Of a stretch of 64,000 nt of DNA, positions 33,612 through 43,355 are shown piece by piece. Position 1 is the stretch's first letter, and the number at the start of each line of letters is the position of its first letter. This stretch comes from Flavobacterium silvisoli. GTDB lineage: Bacteria; Bacteroidota; Bacteroidia; Flavobacteriales; Flavobacteriaceae. Made by a program: the position numbers and the translations under genes. The stretch spans positions 94,976-158,975 of the forward strand of contig NZ_SJPE01000007.1 in NCBI RefSeq assembly GCF_004329815.1, given 5' to 3'. A model generated the notes under the pieces. The model searched no databases, had not been told where the DNA came from, and saw only the letters and a program-made list of their open reading frames with translations.

Positions 33612-34682
33612 TTATTTCTTTAACCAATTCAGATATTTAGCAATAACGGCTTTTTCTGAATTATTTTCACTTATTGACTTATACAGGGCTTTTCCCAGAT
33701 TGTTTCTCAAGGTTTCATCTTCAATCAATTTAACCAAATGAAGGTAAAACTCATCTGCTTGTTTTCTGTTCACCATAAAACCGTTCACACCATGCGTTAT
33801 CATGAAAGGAATTTCTCCAACATTAGTAGTAACTACCGCTTTACTCAACAATCCATACTCAATCAGGGCAACCGGTAATCCTTCGGAATCTGAAGTCAGT
33901 ATGGCAATATCAGATTGAAGGATAATATTTGTAGTATCATTTTTTGACCCGTAAACAAATACTGTGTCTTCCAGTTCTTTAGATACAATCAATGCTTTTA
34001 TTTGAGCCGAATATTCATCATTAAAATCTTTTCCTACCAGATGGAATGTCCATTCCGGATAATTTTCTTTTACTTTTTGAGCTACCTCCAACAACAAAAA
34101 ATGATTTTTTTGCAACCTCAAATTTGCCAAACACAAAATTCTTTTGCCTGGCGTACCTTTTAAACTGGTTTGATTAAGGATGTTAGTCTCCACACTGGTA
34201 AAATTGGGAAAATAAATTACATTGCTACAATTTAACTCTTTCTGTGCCCATTTTTTTAGTTGATCGTTTACTACTATAATACCTTTGAAAAAGAAAGAAG
34301 CCAGTTTAAGGGCTATGGTTTCCTTCTTAGAAATGAATTCGCTCAATCCGTTGTGATCATGCCATACGATTTTAATTTTGGGATAACAGAATTTTGTCAA
34401 AACCGCAACAAAATAAGAGCTGCTATGGGCATGAACAATCTCAATCCGGTTTGTTTTGCAATAATTTCTCAAACGCCATGCGGCACCAAAATCAATGGTT
34501 TTCGTCTTTTTCAGAAAAAGATAAGTAACCTTTTCAGACAATTGAGCTTTTAAAGCACCTTCTGTTCGGGTGGTGATCAACCCTGAAAAATCAACCAATC
34601 CGACTATGGCATTGGCATAATTTACCGCCATCTTTTCAGCACCTCCTACTTCGAGTGAATCAATGATCTGAACTATTCTCAT
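33612..34682 (-). CDS. Glycosyltransferase family 4
   Basis: A 356-residue retaining GT-B enzyme. The N-terminal domain starts MRIVQIIDSLEVGGAEKMA, and the C-terminal donor domain has RILCLANLRLQKNHFLLLEVA, LVGKDFNDEY, VFVYGSKNDT and the EX7E-like SDSEGLPVALIEYGLLSKAVV. Donor and acceptor are unknown. Cytoplasmic or peripheral membrane. Its start overlaps the upstream gene by 4 bases (ATGA), so it is part of a coupled series. Confidence 0.88.
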   Translation of the reverse strand: MRIVQIIDSLEVGGAEKMAVNYANAIVGLVDFSGLITTRTEGALKAQLSEKVTYLFLKKTKTIDFGAAWRLRNYCKTNRIEIVHAHSSSYFVAVLTKFCYPKIKIVWHDHNGLSEFISKKETIALKLASFFFKGIIVVNDQLKKWAQKELNCSNVIYFPNFTSVETNILNQTSLKGTPGKRILCLANLRLQKNHFLLLEVAQKVKENYPEWTFHLVGKDFNDEYSAQIKALIVSKELEDTVFVYGSKNDTTNIILQSDIAILTSDSEGLPVALIEYGLLSKAVVTTNVGEIPFMITHGVNGFMVNRKQADEFYLHLVKLIEDETLRNNLGKALYKSISENNSEKAVIAKYLNWLKK

Positions 34683-35797
34683 GATTGCAACAGCATTTTT
34701 ATCTCGTTTTCAAACACATCCAGAGTATACTTTCTAGACCAGTTGGCCGCATTTTCAACCCTTTGATTGTAGTCATCCTGATGGTCCAACAGTTGGATTA
34801 TTTGTTCTGCATCTTTTGGTAAACTCATTTGCAACAGTATACCTCTCTTTCCTTTATCGAGCATATTTGGCACACAGGAAACTGCCGTCGCTATCGGCAA
34901 ACATCCCCAAAACATCCCTTCAGCAACTGCCTTGGGCCAGCCCTCACTTTCCGAGGGTAAAACTACAAAATGATTCTCGATATAAGCCTGCTTAATAGCT
35001 TCCTGATTTTGATTTCCTTTTAAGAAAACAAATGATTCCAATTGATGAGCAGCAATATATGCTTCGAGTACTTTTCGTTCCATTCCTTCCCCATAGAGCG
35101 TCAGCTGTACATTTCTTCCCAAACGGTACAATTCTTCTACAAGTTGAATAGCATACAGGGGTTGCTTTCCGTTAGACAAAGTACCGACAAAAACAAAAGA
35201 AATTGTACCTTCCAGTTTCCTTATTTTCAAGGGAATCTTATCCGTTTCGGTATACGTTGCCGTGAAAAACGACTTGACATTCTTAGTACTGTTTTCCCAC
35301 TCCCCGTACACCAAAACCTGCATATTTTTGGTTAAAAAAGTATTACTGACAATCCATTTCTGTAATCGGTAGCTGAATGGTTGCTTGGATTTCGGATCCC
35401 AATTACCGGCATACTTGGTTGTTTTTATTTTTTTGGGAAAAAACACTTGAAGGAAGGCTCCCAATAAACTGATATTTCCGGGGCAACGAAGGTGAATATG
35501 ATCGGCCGAACGCATGGCTTTCAACAACACCAAACAATTGTAGCACGAACTCCAGATGGCCTTGAACGCTGCTTTTAAAGTCAGCATATCCATCTCGCGA
35601 AGGACATGAACCTTGTGAATTGGAAACGTTACAGGTGCATTCAGAAAATTGCGATCCTCGTTCCATACCGAGCAGGCAAACTCAATTTCATCAGCGTATT
35701 TAGCCCAATACACCATCTCTTTGGCATACGGGCTGTAGGCAAAATAAATATCGTTTTTTACGATAAGCGGTGCTGTAGAAATGACTAGTAATCGCAT
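34679..35797 (-). CDS. Glycosyltransferase family 4
   Basis: A 372-residue GT-B transferase. The N-terminal half is divergent (LLVISTAPLIVKNDIYFAYSPYAKEMVYW, seen in blocks) with HIHLRCPGNISLLG. The C-terminal half is typical: FVFVGTLSNGKQPLYAIQLVEEL, LYGEGMER, FLKGNQNQEAI and PSESEGWPKAVAEGMFWGCLPIA. Sugar specificity cannot be read. It shares one base with the preceding acetyltransferase gene (TAATG) and four with the following one. Confidence 0.87.
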   Translation of the reverse strand: MRLLVISTAPLIVKNDIYFAYSPYAKEMVYWAKYADEIEFACSVWNEDRNFLNAPVTFPIHKVHVLREMDMLTLKAAFKAIWSSCYNCLVLLKAMRSADHIHLRCPGNISLLGAFLQVFFPKKIKTTKYAGNWDPKSKQPFSYRLQKWIVSNTFLTKNMQVLVYGEWENSTKNVKSFFTATYTETDKIPLKIRKLEGTISFVFVGTLSNGKQPLYAIQLVEELYRLGRNVQLTLYGEGMERKVLEAYIAAHQLESFVFLKGNQNQEAIKQAYIENHFVVLPSESEGWPKAVAEGMFWGCLPIATAVSCVPNMLDKGKRGILLQMSLPKDAEQIIQLLDHQDDYNQRVENAANWSRKYTLDVFENEIKMLLQS

Positions 35798-36351
35798 TAA
35801 ATATATCCTTTTGATCCTTTATCAGAAATCTTAACAGCCGGAACTCCTGAGTAAACTGAACCCTCTTCAATATCGGTTACCACCAGCGAGCATGCTCCTA
35901 TCATCACATGATCTGCTATGGTAATTTTACCGGCTACAACGCTGTTGACTCCGATAAAAACATGATTTCCGATTTTGGGCACTCCCCTGTTTTCAGCCAA
36001 ACCCGAAACGCCTATAGTTACACCTTGAGCAATATTACAATTATGTCCGATGACTGTGCGGGCATTCAGTACAATTCCGCCAAAATGACCAATATAAAAA
36101 GAATGACCAATAGTAGCTGCGTAGGGAATTGAAATTCCGGTGGTCAACTCAATTATTTTTTGCCAAAGATATAAAGGAATAAATAGAAGCATCTTCAGAG
36201 GTTTGAAAGTCACTTTTTTGCAACAATAATGAGCAATCCGGTATTGAAATGTTGCCCAAAAACCTTGAGTAAAAAAAACAATAACCCAAAAATTGGCACC
36301 GTATTTTTTATAACGCAGGTAATCGGAACGGATAAGTTGAAATAGCGTCAT
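35797..36351 (-). CDS. Serine acetyltransferase-like hexapeptide transferase
   Basis: A left-handed beta-helix acyltransferase of about 184 residues from the ATG at 36351, two bases past the upstream stop; an earlier ATG overlaps that gene by 23 bases. It has the CysE-type pattern: GISIPYAATIGHSFYIGHFGGIVLN, then GHNCNIAQGVTIGVSG, GNHVFIGVNSVVAGKITI and GSVYSGVPA. The location suggests O- or N-acetylation of a glycan residue, or serine acetylation. It is not the usual CysE of cysteine synthesis, since the N-terminal helical domain is short. Confidence 0.85.
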   Translation of the reverse strand: MTLFQLIRSDYLRYKKYGANFWVIVFFTQGFWATFQYRIAHYCCKKVTFKPLKMLLFIPLYLWQKIIELTTGISIPYAATIGHSFYIGHFGGIVLNARTVIGHNCNIAQGVTIGVSGLAENRGVPKIGNHVFIGVNSVVAGKITIADHVMIGACSLVVTDIEEGSVYSGVPAVKISDKGSKGYI

Positions 36352-36352
36352 T

Positions 36353-37351
36353 TCAAGTGGTTTTAGGTTTATCAAAAAACAAACTCAGCCAACCCACGCA
36401 TCTTCCTGAAAATTCGGTAAAAGCTTCGGTGCGTTTGCTTGTGGTAAAGATATTGCCAAATCGGACAAATGCCAACAACAACACTGTGACATTCCATTTA
36501 AACCTTGCCTTAATACCGGGATTAGGATACTTTACCCGCCACACATACCACCCATTGCGCACAACCATTTTGCCGTATAGGTATTTATTAGGCCGGCCGG
36601 CCTGATCGTGAAAATGCGACAATTGGGCTTTCGTATTAATCACATTTTTTCCGAAAGCTTGGGCTCTGATTGAAAAATCGGCATCTTCATACAAACCGTA
36701 TCCTTCAAAATAATGTGAAAATGCTATTTGGTCCAAAACTCTTTTCCGAAAGGCAAAAGACATTCCGATTAACAAATCAACTTCATATGTTTTATCATTC
36801 AAAGGGAAGCCACAAGTTCGTCCATGTGAAAAATCGGGCATCCGACCCGGACCTAAATCTGAAGCCAATCCCAGTATATTTCTCAATATATTTCGGTCTC
36901 CTTCCGGATAAATGTATCCTTCAAATTCATAAAACCGGTTTTTGTTATAGTGCTTGTTGGGTTCTTTTTTAATCCAATTGTTTTCATTGATAGCTACACC
37001 TCCTACGCCTGTAATCGAATCTTCGGTCTTGAAAGTCTTTATAATTTCTTCGAAATAATCGGGTTCTAAAACCGTATCATCATCTAAAAAACAAACTACT
37101 GCTGATGTTTCAGCTACTTTTGAAATCCCGAAATTTCGCTGCTTAGTTAGCCCCCTGTTTTCTTGGGTAACCCTGAAATAATCCAGGTTGCGAAACGGGT
37201 TTTCTGCTAATGCAGTTTCAGTTTCAGTGTTCAAAGAACCATCAACAACCAGAATCTGATTGGGGTAAAGCGATTGCCTGGTTACTGAATGCAGTAAATT
37301 CAGCAATGCTTTAGGGCGCATATAAGTACAAACAATTAAAGTAAAGTTCAT
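36353..37351 (-). CDS. Glycosyltransferase family 2
   Basis: A 332-residue inverting GT-A enzyme. FTLIVCTYMRPKALLNLLHSV at the start, QILVVDGSLN, GLTKQRNFGISK and the DxD motif CFLDDDTVLEPDYFEE are clear. A later YGLYEDADFSIRAQAFG block is the acceptor-side ED motif. Substrates unknown. Two bases separate its stop from the next start in transcription order. Confidence 0.9.
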   Translation of the reverse strand: MNFTLIVCTYMRPKALLNLLHSVTRQSLYPNQILVVDGSLNTETETALAENPFRNLDYFRVTQENRGLTKQRNFGISKVAETSAVVCFLDDDTVLEPDYFEEIIKTFKTEDSITGVGGVAINENNWIKKEPNKHYNKNRFYEFEGYIYPEGDRNILRNILGLASDLGPGRMPDFSHGRTCGFPLNDKTYEVDLLIGMSFAFRKRVLDQIAFSHYFEGYGLYEDADFSIRAQAFGKNVINTKAQLSHFHDQAGRPNKYLYGKMVVRNGWYVWRVKYPNPGIKARFKWNVTVLLLAFVRFGNIFTTSKRTEAFTEFSGRCVGWLSLFFDKPKTT

Positions 37352-37352
37352 T

Positions 37353-38897
37353 TTATTTAGTTCTTTTTCCCAATTTCAGCAGATTCTTGGCATAAAAAAT
37401 CGACTTGTTGAATTGTATTTGACGATAAGGCATTCTCAAAATCCGCAACGGAAGTGACCATTTCGAACCGGTGAATAAATACAGAAAAAAATATTTATGA
37501 CGGTATTCATTAACCAGCTCTTTCCCAAAATGTTTATAAGAAAAGTACATAATCGTAGGGCTCGGCACCGGTCTAATCCATTTCACAGGATGGTCAAGTT
37601 CCCATGGCTGCTTTTTTCTTTTTTTCCCTAAAACAGCAGACTGGCTACCCCAAAAACGATAGCCTCCAACCGGTGGTTTGAGGTGCAAACTGTTGGAAAA
37701 AGGATTTTGCAACACAACGACTCCTATTTTGGTCAGCGACAATCCAAAATCATTATCTTCACCATAACCGCCGTCAAAATTAATATCATTGCCTACCAAT
37801 TGTGTTACAAACGGTCTTTTGACACAATTATTGGCATTGTTGTAAAACTGGGCTGCTCCAGTCAAATAACGGTTTGGGCCATAGTTTTTTAGTTTATCCC
37901 GTAAATCACCCAAATCTTGTTGCTGGTGGTCGGCTCTGATGTCTAAACCATTGCAGGCATCAGCATGATAGGTTTGTAAAAAACGGATGTGATTTTCGAT
38001 GTAATCCGGCAAAACCCTCAAATCGTCATCGCCAAATACAATGTAATCACCTGTACATAAATCGATGGCTTCGTTCCGGGCTCGGCAACTTCCTTTGGTT
38101 TCCTGCCATTTAACAATCAGTTCAAACGGATAAACAGACGGATTATAGAGGCTTTCGTTTCTTTCAGCTGCCGGAGTTGCATCTACCACTACAACCTGAG
38201 TGGGCAGATAAGTCTGATTTTTCAAATCCTCTAACAGATTCAGTGTAAAATCTTGCCGCATCATGGTAGGAATGATGTAACTGACTGTTGGTTTTCCCTG
38301 AATGGGTTTTAATTCTCTTGGTTTAACAATAGCCGTTTTGTCGGTTTTCTTAAAATTTCTTTTGGCATAAAACAGAGCATTCCACTCGGCAATGCGCCAA
38401 AACCCTTTGCGGTACAACATGTAAAACGCATGGGATATTTTAAAATTTTTGACATAAAAAACATAACGCTCCTTAGCGGTAAACACTACTTTACTCTTTT
38501 CAACAACATCAAATAATCCTTTGCAATACAAGGGAACTGCTCCTTGTAACCTCACCGCATTGTACCCGAAATCTAAGGCTTGTAACTGAATGTTTTCATA
38601 ATCGGAATCAAAGCCGCCCAGAGTTTCCCAAACTGATTTTCTCACCGCAAACTGATACGGGTTAATACGCCAACTGATGCATTGATCAACATTATCAAAA
38701 TCACGGATGAACCAAAAAAATGTAGCAGCCTGATAAGCCAATTCCATGAATGCGTTTTTATAGCCTTGTTCAAAAGAACTATGCCAAATATCGCCGGGCC
38801 CCAAAACCAACTCGTCCAGTTTTTTAAAATCAGGCGAGCCGTTGTAGAGAATCGTTTCTCCTGTTGGGGTTATGTATTCTTTTAGAGCAATACTCAT
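37353..38897 (-). CDS. Two-part glycosyltransferase: partial GT-A domain fused to GT2
   Basis: A 514-residue protein. Residues 205-480 form a full GT2 domain: VSYIIPTMMRQDFTLNLLEDL, VVVVDATPA, KGSCRARNEAIDLCTGDYIVFGDDDLRV (DDD motif) and GGYGEDNDFGLSLTKIG. Residues 1-200 resemble only the second half of a GT2 domain (ISWRINPYQFAVRKSVWETLGGFDSDYENIQLQALDFGYN in pieces), with no nucleotide-binding first half or DxD. The N-terminal part may help bind the acceptor or be a decayed domain. It shares one base with the preceding gene. Confidence 0.85.
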   Translation of the reverse strand: MSIALKEYITPTGETILYNGSPDFKKLDELVLGPGDIWHSSFEQGYKNAFMELAYQAATFFWFIRDFDNVDQCISWRINPYQFAVRKSVWETLGGFDSDYENIQLQALDFGYNAVRLQGAVPLYCKGLFDVVEKSKVVFTAKERYVFYVKNFKISHAFYMLYRKGFWRIAEWNALFYAKRNFKKTDKTAIVKPRELKPIQGKPTVSYIIPTMMRQDFTLNLLEDLKNQTYLPTQVVVVDATPAAERNESLYNPSVYPFELIVKWQETKGSCRARNEAIDLCTGDYIVFGDDDLRVLPDYIENHIRFLQTYHADACNGLDIRADHQQQDLGDLRDKLKNYGPNRYLTGAAQFYNNANNCVKRPFVTQLVGNDINFDGGYGEDNDFGLSLTKIGVVVLQNPFSNSLHLKPPVGGYRFWGSQSAVLGKKRKKQPWELDHPVKWIRPVPSPTIMYFSYKHFGKELVNEYRHKYFFLYLFTGSKWSLPLRILRMPYRQIQFNKSIFYAKNLLKLGKRTK

Positions 38898-40048
38898 TAT
38901 TTATTTTCTGCAATTTTTTGGTAGTAAGCCACGCTTTGTGCTGCTACTACTTCGATACTGAATTTTTGAATCGCTTTTGTTCGGGCTGCCGCTCCTAACT
39001 CCTTTCGCAAGGATGAATTGTTGAGCAATGTACTGATTTTATCGGCATATTCCTTGTGATTTTTAGGGTTTACCAAATAACCATTGACTCCGTGATCAAT
39101 GATTTCAGTAGCCCAACCAATGTCTGATGCCACTATAGCTTTGTTCATGGCCATTGCCTCTATCCAGGAAACCGGCAACGCTTCGGCAAAAGTTGGGAAA
39201 ACGCAAACAGTAGCAGAATTGATGTATTCTTTAATACTGTCATAAGTGACGCTTCCCACATAGGTTACATTTTGCAAAGCATCTTTGTCAAACAGGAGTT
39301 GCATCATTTCCCAAACGGATCCGTTTCCGCTAATTACATCCTGCGCATCTCTGCCCACCAAGATGAGTTTGGCTTGGTTATTTTGCCGGTATACTTCGTT
39401 AAAAATATACGGCAGTTCAAGAGAACCCTTCTTTCTGACTAAAGTTCCAAAATATAAAATCGTATCGGGTTGCTCACTAGTATTCCTGTCGTCAGCGTCG
39501 AATTTAGTCAAATCAATACAATTGGGAATAACGGTAATATCGCGTTGTAACGCAAACAATTGTTTGGTTATTTCAGCTGTGTAACGGCTTACGGAAAGCA
39601 ATCCGTCGGCCAATTGCAATGCCTTGCTTTCGTGATAACGATTCCTGATTTTAACCGGTCTGTTTTCTAAATGACAAAAATAGGTGTCACTCCCGTGTAA
39701 TTTTACCACAATGGGACACTTTGGTTGTATACCGGAGGTAATTCCGTCCCAATCTGGGGCTTCCAAAATGTCTATTTTTTTTTCGTTGTACAATTTATTT
39801 ATGAGTCGTTCTATCTTATGCTGAGTCAGCCATTTGGAAATTCCTTTAACCTTTACATTTTTGATTAAGTAAAATGAAACCCCGTTTTCTTCAAAAAAAT
39901 CGTCTTTGTTTTGTCCGTAAACCAAAACCGAAACGGCATGACCACTTTCAACCAATCCTTTGGAAAGATTTGAAATACTGGTCCCGATACCCCCAAAGGC
40001 ATTCATCTTAGGATGCGGAAACTCGGCGGTCAGAAAGGCTATTTTCAT
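38897..40048 (-). CDS. Glycosyltransferase family 4
   Basis: A 383-residue GT-B enzyme: MKIAFLTAEFPHPKMNAFGGIGTSI at the start (short form FGGIGTSISNL), then ILYFGTLVRKKGSLELPYI, LILVGRDAQDV, YVGSVTYDSIKEYINSATVCVFPTFAEALPVSWIEAMAMNKAIV in blocks. The acceptor and donor sites are intact. The sugar is unknown. Its start overlaps the previous gene by 4 bases. Confidence 0.9.
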   Translation of the reverse strand: MKIAFLTAEFPHPKMNAFGGIGTSISNLSKGLVESGHAVSVLVYGQNKDDFFEENGVSFYLIKNVKVKGISKWLTQHKIERLINKLYNEKKIDILEAPDWDGITSGIQPKCPIVVKLHGSDTYFCHLENRPVKIRNRYHESKALQLADGLLSVSRYTAEITKQLFALQRDITVIPNCIDLTKFDADDRNTSEQPDTILYFGTLVRKKGSLELPYIFNEVYRQNNQAKLILVGRDAQDVISGNGSVWEMMQLLFDKDALQNVTYVGSVTYDSIKEYINSATVCVFPTFAEALPVSWIEAMAMNKAIVASDIGWATEIIDHGVNGYLVNPKNHKEYADKISTLLNNSSLRKELGAAARTKAIQKFSIEVVAAQSVAYYQKIAENK

Positions 40049-41130
40049 TCGATTAATTTATAATAATTGGCAACCATGGCATCCAAAGAAAACTGTGAAA
40101 GGCGATCGTTGACTGTTGAACGTTTTTGTATTCGTTTTTTTCCGGTTAGAATGTTAACTAAAATGGATTGGAGCGCGGCAATATCTTCTCTTTCAAACAA
40201 AAAACCATTTTCATTCTCCACAACCATTCCCAACACATTTCCTTGATTCTTGGTAGTGATGACCGGCAAATCGGAGAGCAAACTCTCGAGTACCGAATAG
40301 CAAAACGTTTCTCCGTGCGAAGGATGAATTAAATAATCGTATTGATGGTAAAGGACATGCAAATTGTCCACACTTCCTTTGAAAACAAAATAATTCTGCA
40401 GGGAAAAATCGACCACCATTTTCTGAAGTACTTCCTGATAATCGCCGCTGCCGTACAAATCAATAACAAACTCATAAGGAGCTTCTTTTACCAACTGATG
40501 CACGGCGGAAATTAAATCCTGAATTCCCTTTTGTTCCCTCAAATGTGACGCTACTATGAATTTTCCTTTGAATTCAAAATTACTCTTTTTCTTAAACTTG
40601 TCAATTTCCAATCCGTTGAATATTACTATGGTTTTGCGTTTGATGGAGCTGCCGTATTCCAATACCAACTGATTTTTACAGTAATCCGAAACCCCCACAA
40701 AAAGATCAATGTATTGGGAATACAACAAGCCTTTGATTTTTCTTTTGATGTTCTTCTTGGCCGCAAATCCGTTATTCGGTCTCGGGTTATGATCTACCTG
40801 AATGATTTGAGCTGAAGTTGTTTTTTTTATTTTCTTAAAAACAGGAACACACAGTTCAACAAAATGGGTAATTATATGAGTATACTGAGTTTGCTGCCTC
40901 TGGCAATGCGCATAGAAAAAAACCTCAACATTTTGATATTCACTACTAAAAATGGTCATATCATGGTACCCGCCGTGTTCCGAATAATTCGGAAAAAACC
41001 AGTGCACTGCGATGTTGTTTGCCTTGCATTTTTGATCAAATAGCCAAAAAAAGTAATCCATCCCACCTATTCTCTCGGGCAGCAGTTTGTAATTGCAAAT
41101 GACGGCTATGGTTTTTACGGATTGGCCCAT
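40045..41130 (-). CDS. Glycosyltransferase family 4
   Basis: A 361-residue GT-B enzyme. IAVICNYKLLPERIGGMDYFFW opens the N-terminal domain. The donor domain has KFIVASHLREQKGIQDLISAV, IDLYGSGDYQEVL, VFKGSVDNLHVLYHQYDYLIHPSHGETFCYSVLESLLSDLPVI in blocks. Specificity unknown. It overlaps the upstream gene by 16 bases. Confidence 0.88.
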   Translation of the reverse strand: MGQSVKTIAVICNYKLLPERIGGMDYFFWLFDQKCKANNIAVHWFFPNYSEHGGYHDMTIFSSEYQNVEVFFYAHCQRQQTQYTHIITHFVELCVPVFKKIKKTTSAQIIQVDHNPRPNNGFAAKKNIKRKIKGLLYSQYIDLFVGVSDYCKNQLVLEYGSSIKRKTIVIFNGLEIDKFKKKSNFEFKGKFIVASHLREQKGIQDLISAVHQLVKEAPYEFVIDLYGSGDYQEVLQKMVVDFSLQNYFVFKGSVDNLHVLYHQYDYLIHPSHGETFCYSVLESLLSDLPVITTKNQGNVLGMVVENENGFLFEREDIAALQSILVNILTGKKRIQKRSTVNDRLSQFSLDAMVANYYKLIE

Positions 41131-42512
41131 TTCTTTAGTGTTTCAGCTATGTGTTTACTGGTTCCTTGCAGCGGTCTTCCCACCTGCAGTTGGTTGAACT
41201 GCTTTCGGTTTTCGGCATCAATACCCGGATTAGCGAGATACAAACGGATACTTTCTATCAATTCCTGTTCATTTTTGACAATTCGGGTAGATTCGCTGGT
41301 GACCACGTTTTCTATATGGGCATAGGCTAAAAACCGCTGATCATCGTATAAATCATTCTCTTTATTACCAAAAACTGTGTTAATCACAGGTTTATCAAAC
41401 TGCATAAAATCTAAACTCATGGTAGAAAGCATGTTGATATTCAAATCCGAAAATTCGATTAATGCTCTCAAATCGGACACATCTTCTATACTCGGAACTC
41501 TTTGGGACCAGGTTTCCTGATGTCCTTCGCGTGATAAATTCCATTTCGGGTAATTCCATTTTATGAACGGAAATTTATCCACAAATGCTGCAAAACGAAT
41601 AGGATCTTCTGCCGGCGAAGTTCGCACAATAAAGTTAACGTTATCTATAATCTTTGCACTGATTGCCTTAGCAATAGTTTCGATGTACAATTCATCATTT
41701 CTGCTAGTAGAGATATCCCCGCAACTGAAACAAATTGTTTTAAGGGAAGGATTAATCCCGAATTTATGGCAAAAAGCTTCCTTGGAGGATTTGTATCGGT
41801 CTAAGACATACGGCTCAAATTGAGGCGTGCCGACAATTTCGACGCTTTCAGGAGTTATCCCCGAATAAAAGTGTAACAATTCCTTTTTCATTAATCCACT
41901 CCAAACCAAGTAGTAATCAAAATTTCCGGCCATCCTGTTTTTGGAAGCCAAATTATCCCAGCTGAAAATAAAGGCAGTTGTTTTGACTTTGGATTTTTCA
42001 GCAGCATAAATCAGCGGTGCTACAAAAGGCGGTCTTTGATGGGTTACAAACAACAAATCAAAGTTTTCCTTTTGCAGGATATCTAGGTATTCTTGAGTAA
42101 TCGGATGATTTTTAAAAGACTGTTGTTGGAAACGATTATACCGCTGAATCCATTTCTCGGAATGAAAAAGTGTGGTCCACCAAAAAGCAAATCGAGTGGC
42201 AAAACCTCTCGGATTATTAGCCCTGGAATAGTTAGCCTTCAGGTTATCCTGAATTCCGAAATTATCTTTTTTGTGGAGTTGCAAATGAGCCAATTCCTTA
42301 TTCTTTCTGAAAAACCAAGTAATGAATTTTTCCTGAAAAACCGTGAGCTCGATTACTTTTGCTTTGCCCGACAATCCGGCAAAGACAGCAGCCGGCAAAC
42401 AGGAAAGTATAACCACCTCATCAAAGTTGCTTTCGGCTTCTGCTAAAAAATCACTCAACATGAAATTCCTGAAGCCAACACCGTCAGTTATTACTATTCC
42501 TATTTTTTTCAT
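41115..42512 (-). CDS. Putative GT-B glycosyl- or glycerophosphotransferase, not assigned to a family
   Basis: A 465-residue soluble protein: IGIVITDGVGFRNFMLSDFL at the start, then FDLLFVTHQRPPFVAPLIYAAEKS, FIFSWDNLASKNRM, DYYLVWSGLMKKELL and VEIVGTPQFEPYV. The last two blocks recall the CDP-glycerol glycerophosphotransferase and surface carbohydrate (PssE-like) GT-B folds, and a late LINMLSTMSLDFMQFDKPVI-like block fits an NDP-binding site. I cannot place it in a numbered family. It probably adds a sugar or sugar phosphate in this locus. It starts 14 bases past the next gene in the locus. Confidence 0.6.
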   Translation of the reverse strand: MKKIGIVITDGVGFRNFMLSDFLAEAESNFDEVVILSCLPAAVFAGLSGKAKVIELTVFQEKFITWFFRKNKELAHLQLHKKDNFGIQDNLKANYSRANNPRGFATRFAFWWTTLFHSEKWIQRYNRFQQQSFKNHPITQEYLDILQKENFDLLFVTHQRPPFVAPLIYAAEKSKVKTTAFIFSWDNLASKNRMAGNFDYYLVWSGLMKKELLHFYSGITPESVEIVGTPQFEPYVLDRYKSSKEAFCHKFGINPSLKTICFSCGDISTSRNDELYIETIAKAISAKIIDNVNFIVRTSPAEDPIRFAAFVDKFPFIKWNYPKWNLSREGHQETWSQRVPSIEDVSDLRALIEFSDLNINMLSTMSLDFMQFDKPVINTVFGNKENDLYDDQRFLAYAHIENVVTSESTRIVKNEQELIESIRLYLANPGIDAENRKQFNQLQVGRPLQGTSKHIAETLKKWANP

Positions 42513-42526
42513 ATGCGTAGTAAAGG

Positions 42527-43351
42527 CTATTTTTGCCTCAGTTTATTCAAGAGTAATTCTAGTTTCATTTTCACCCGAATCCTGTTTTTTCTCCAATATT
42601 TTTTGAAATAAAACAGTTTGTCATAAAAATAAATATACTCGGGATTTTTTGTATCGTCAAATTTAATCAAATCAAAAACCTTGTCAATCCTTTGGGTGTG
42701 CTTTTCATTTTCACCATAGGATCTGGCATACCAGGTATGGTATAACAACTCTTTGCCGCTGGTGTCAAAAACCATCGTTGTCAAACCATCGTCTTCAAAG
42801 GGTTCTGTCGCATTCAAAAAAAATATTTTCTCTCCTTTTCGTCTGAGCCAAAAATAAAAACAATAGTAGGGTTCATACAAACTCATCACATCATATTCTT
42901 CTTTCAGCGCGGCTAAATCTTCCTGAAACTCGTTGGGTAAAATATATTGATTTTTGTGAACAGCCGAACTGTCCCATAACTGCTCCAGTTTTTTGAAATT
43001 AACCACCGAAAAAAAAGTATTGATAGCAAAAGGACTTTGTTTCCGGGTCTTGATCTGACCACCGTCGCGTACTCCACATACTATAAAATCGTTGGTTTGC
43101 AAATAATCAATAATATCATATACTCCATCCGGATTCATAAAAAGCACATCTTCATCAGCCATGATAAGCCATTCAATTCCTTTGCCCTTGAGCTTTTTCA
43201 TCATGTAACAAATGCTATCCAGGGCAAACATACCCTTACTTCCTTCAATCACATATTTTTGAATGCCTTTGGGAAACAATTGAGCGCTTTTTTGGTACAA
43301 ATCCTTATTGATAAGGGTCGTAATAATGGCTATCCTACCGTTGTTGTCCAT
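42527..43351 (-). CDS. Putative GT-A-type glycosyltransferase, not assigned
   Basis: A 274-residue protein with RIAIITTLINKDLYQKSAQLF at the start, GKGIEWLIMADEDVLFMNP (a DED in the position of a DxD motif), an acceptor-side WLRRKGEKIFFLNATEPFEDD and a basic C-terminus (YFKKYWRKNRIRVKMKLELL). The fold guess is GT-A. It starts 4 bases past the asnB-like gene's stop and belongs to the same transcription run. Function unknown beyond glycan synthesis. Confidence 0.55.
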   Translation of the reverse strand: MDNNGRIAIITTLINKDLYQKSAQLFPKGIQKYVIEGSKGMFALDSICYMMKKLKGKGIEWLIMADEDVLFMNPDGVYDIIDYLQTNDFIVCGVRDGGQIKTRKQSPFAINTFFSVVNFKKLEQLWDSSAVHKNQYILPNEFQEDLAALKEEYDVMSLYEPYYCFYFWLRRKGEKIFFLNATEPFEDDGLTTMVFDTSGKELLYHTWYARSYGENEKHTQRIDKVFDLIKFDDTKNPEYIYFYDKLFYFKKYWRKNRIRVKMKLELLLNKLRQK

Positions 43352-43355
43352 CTTT

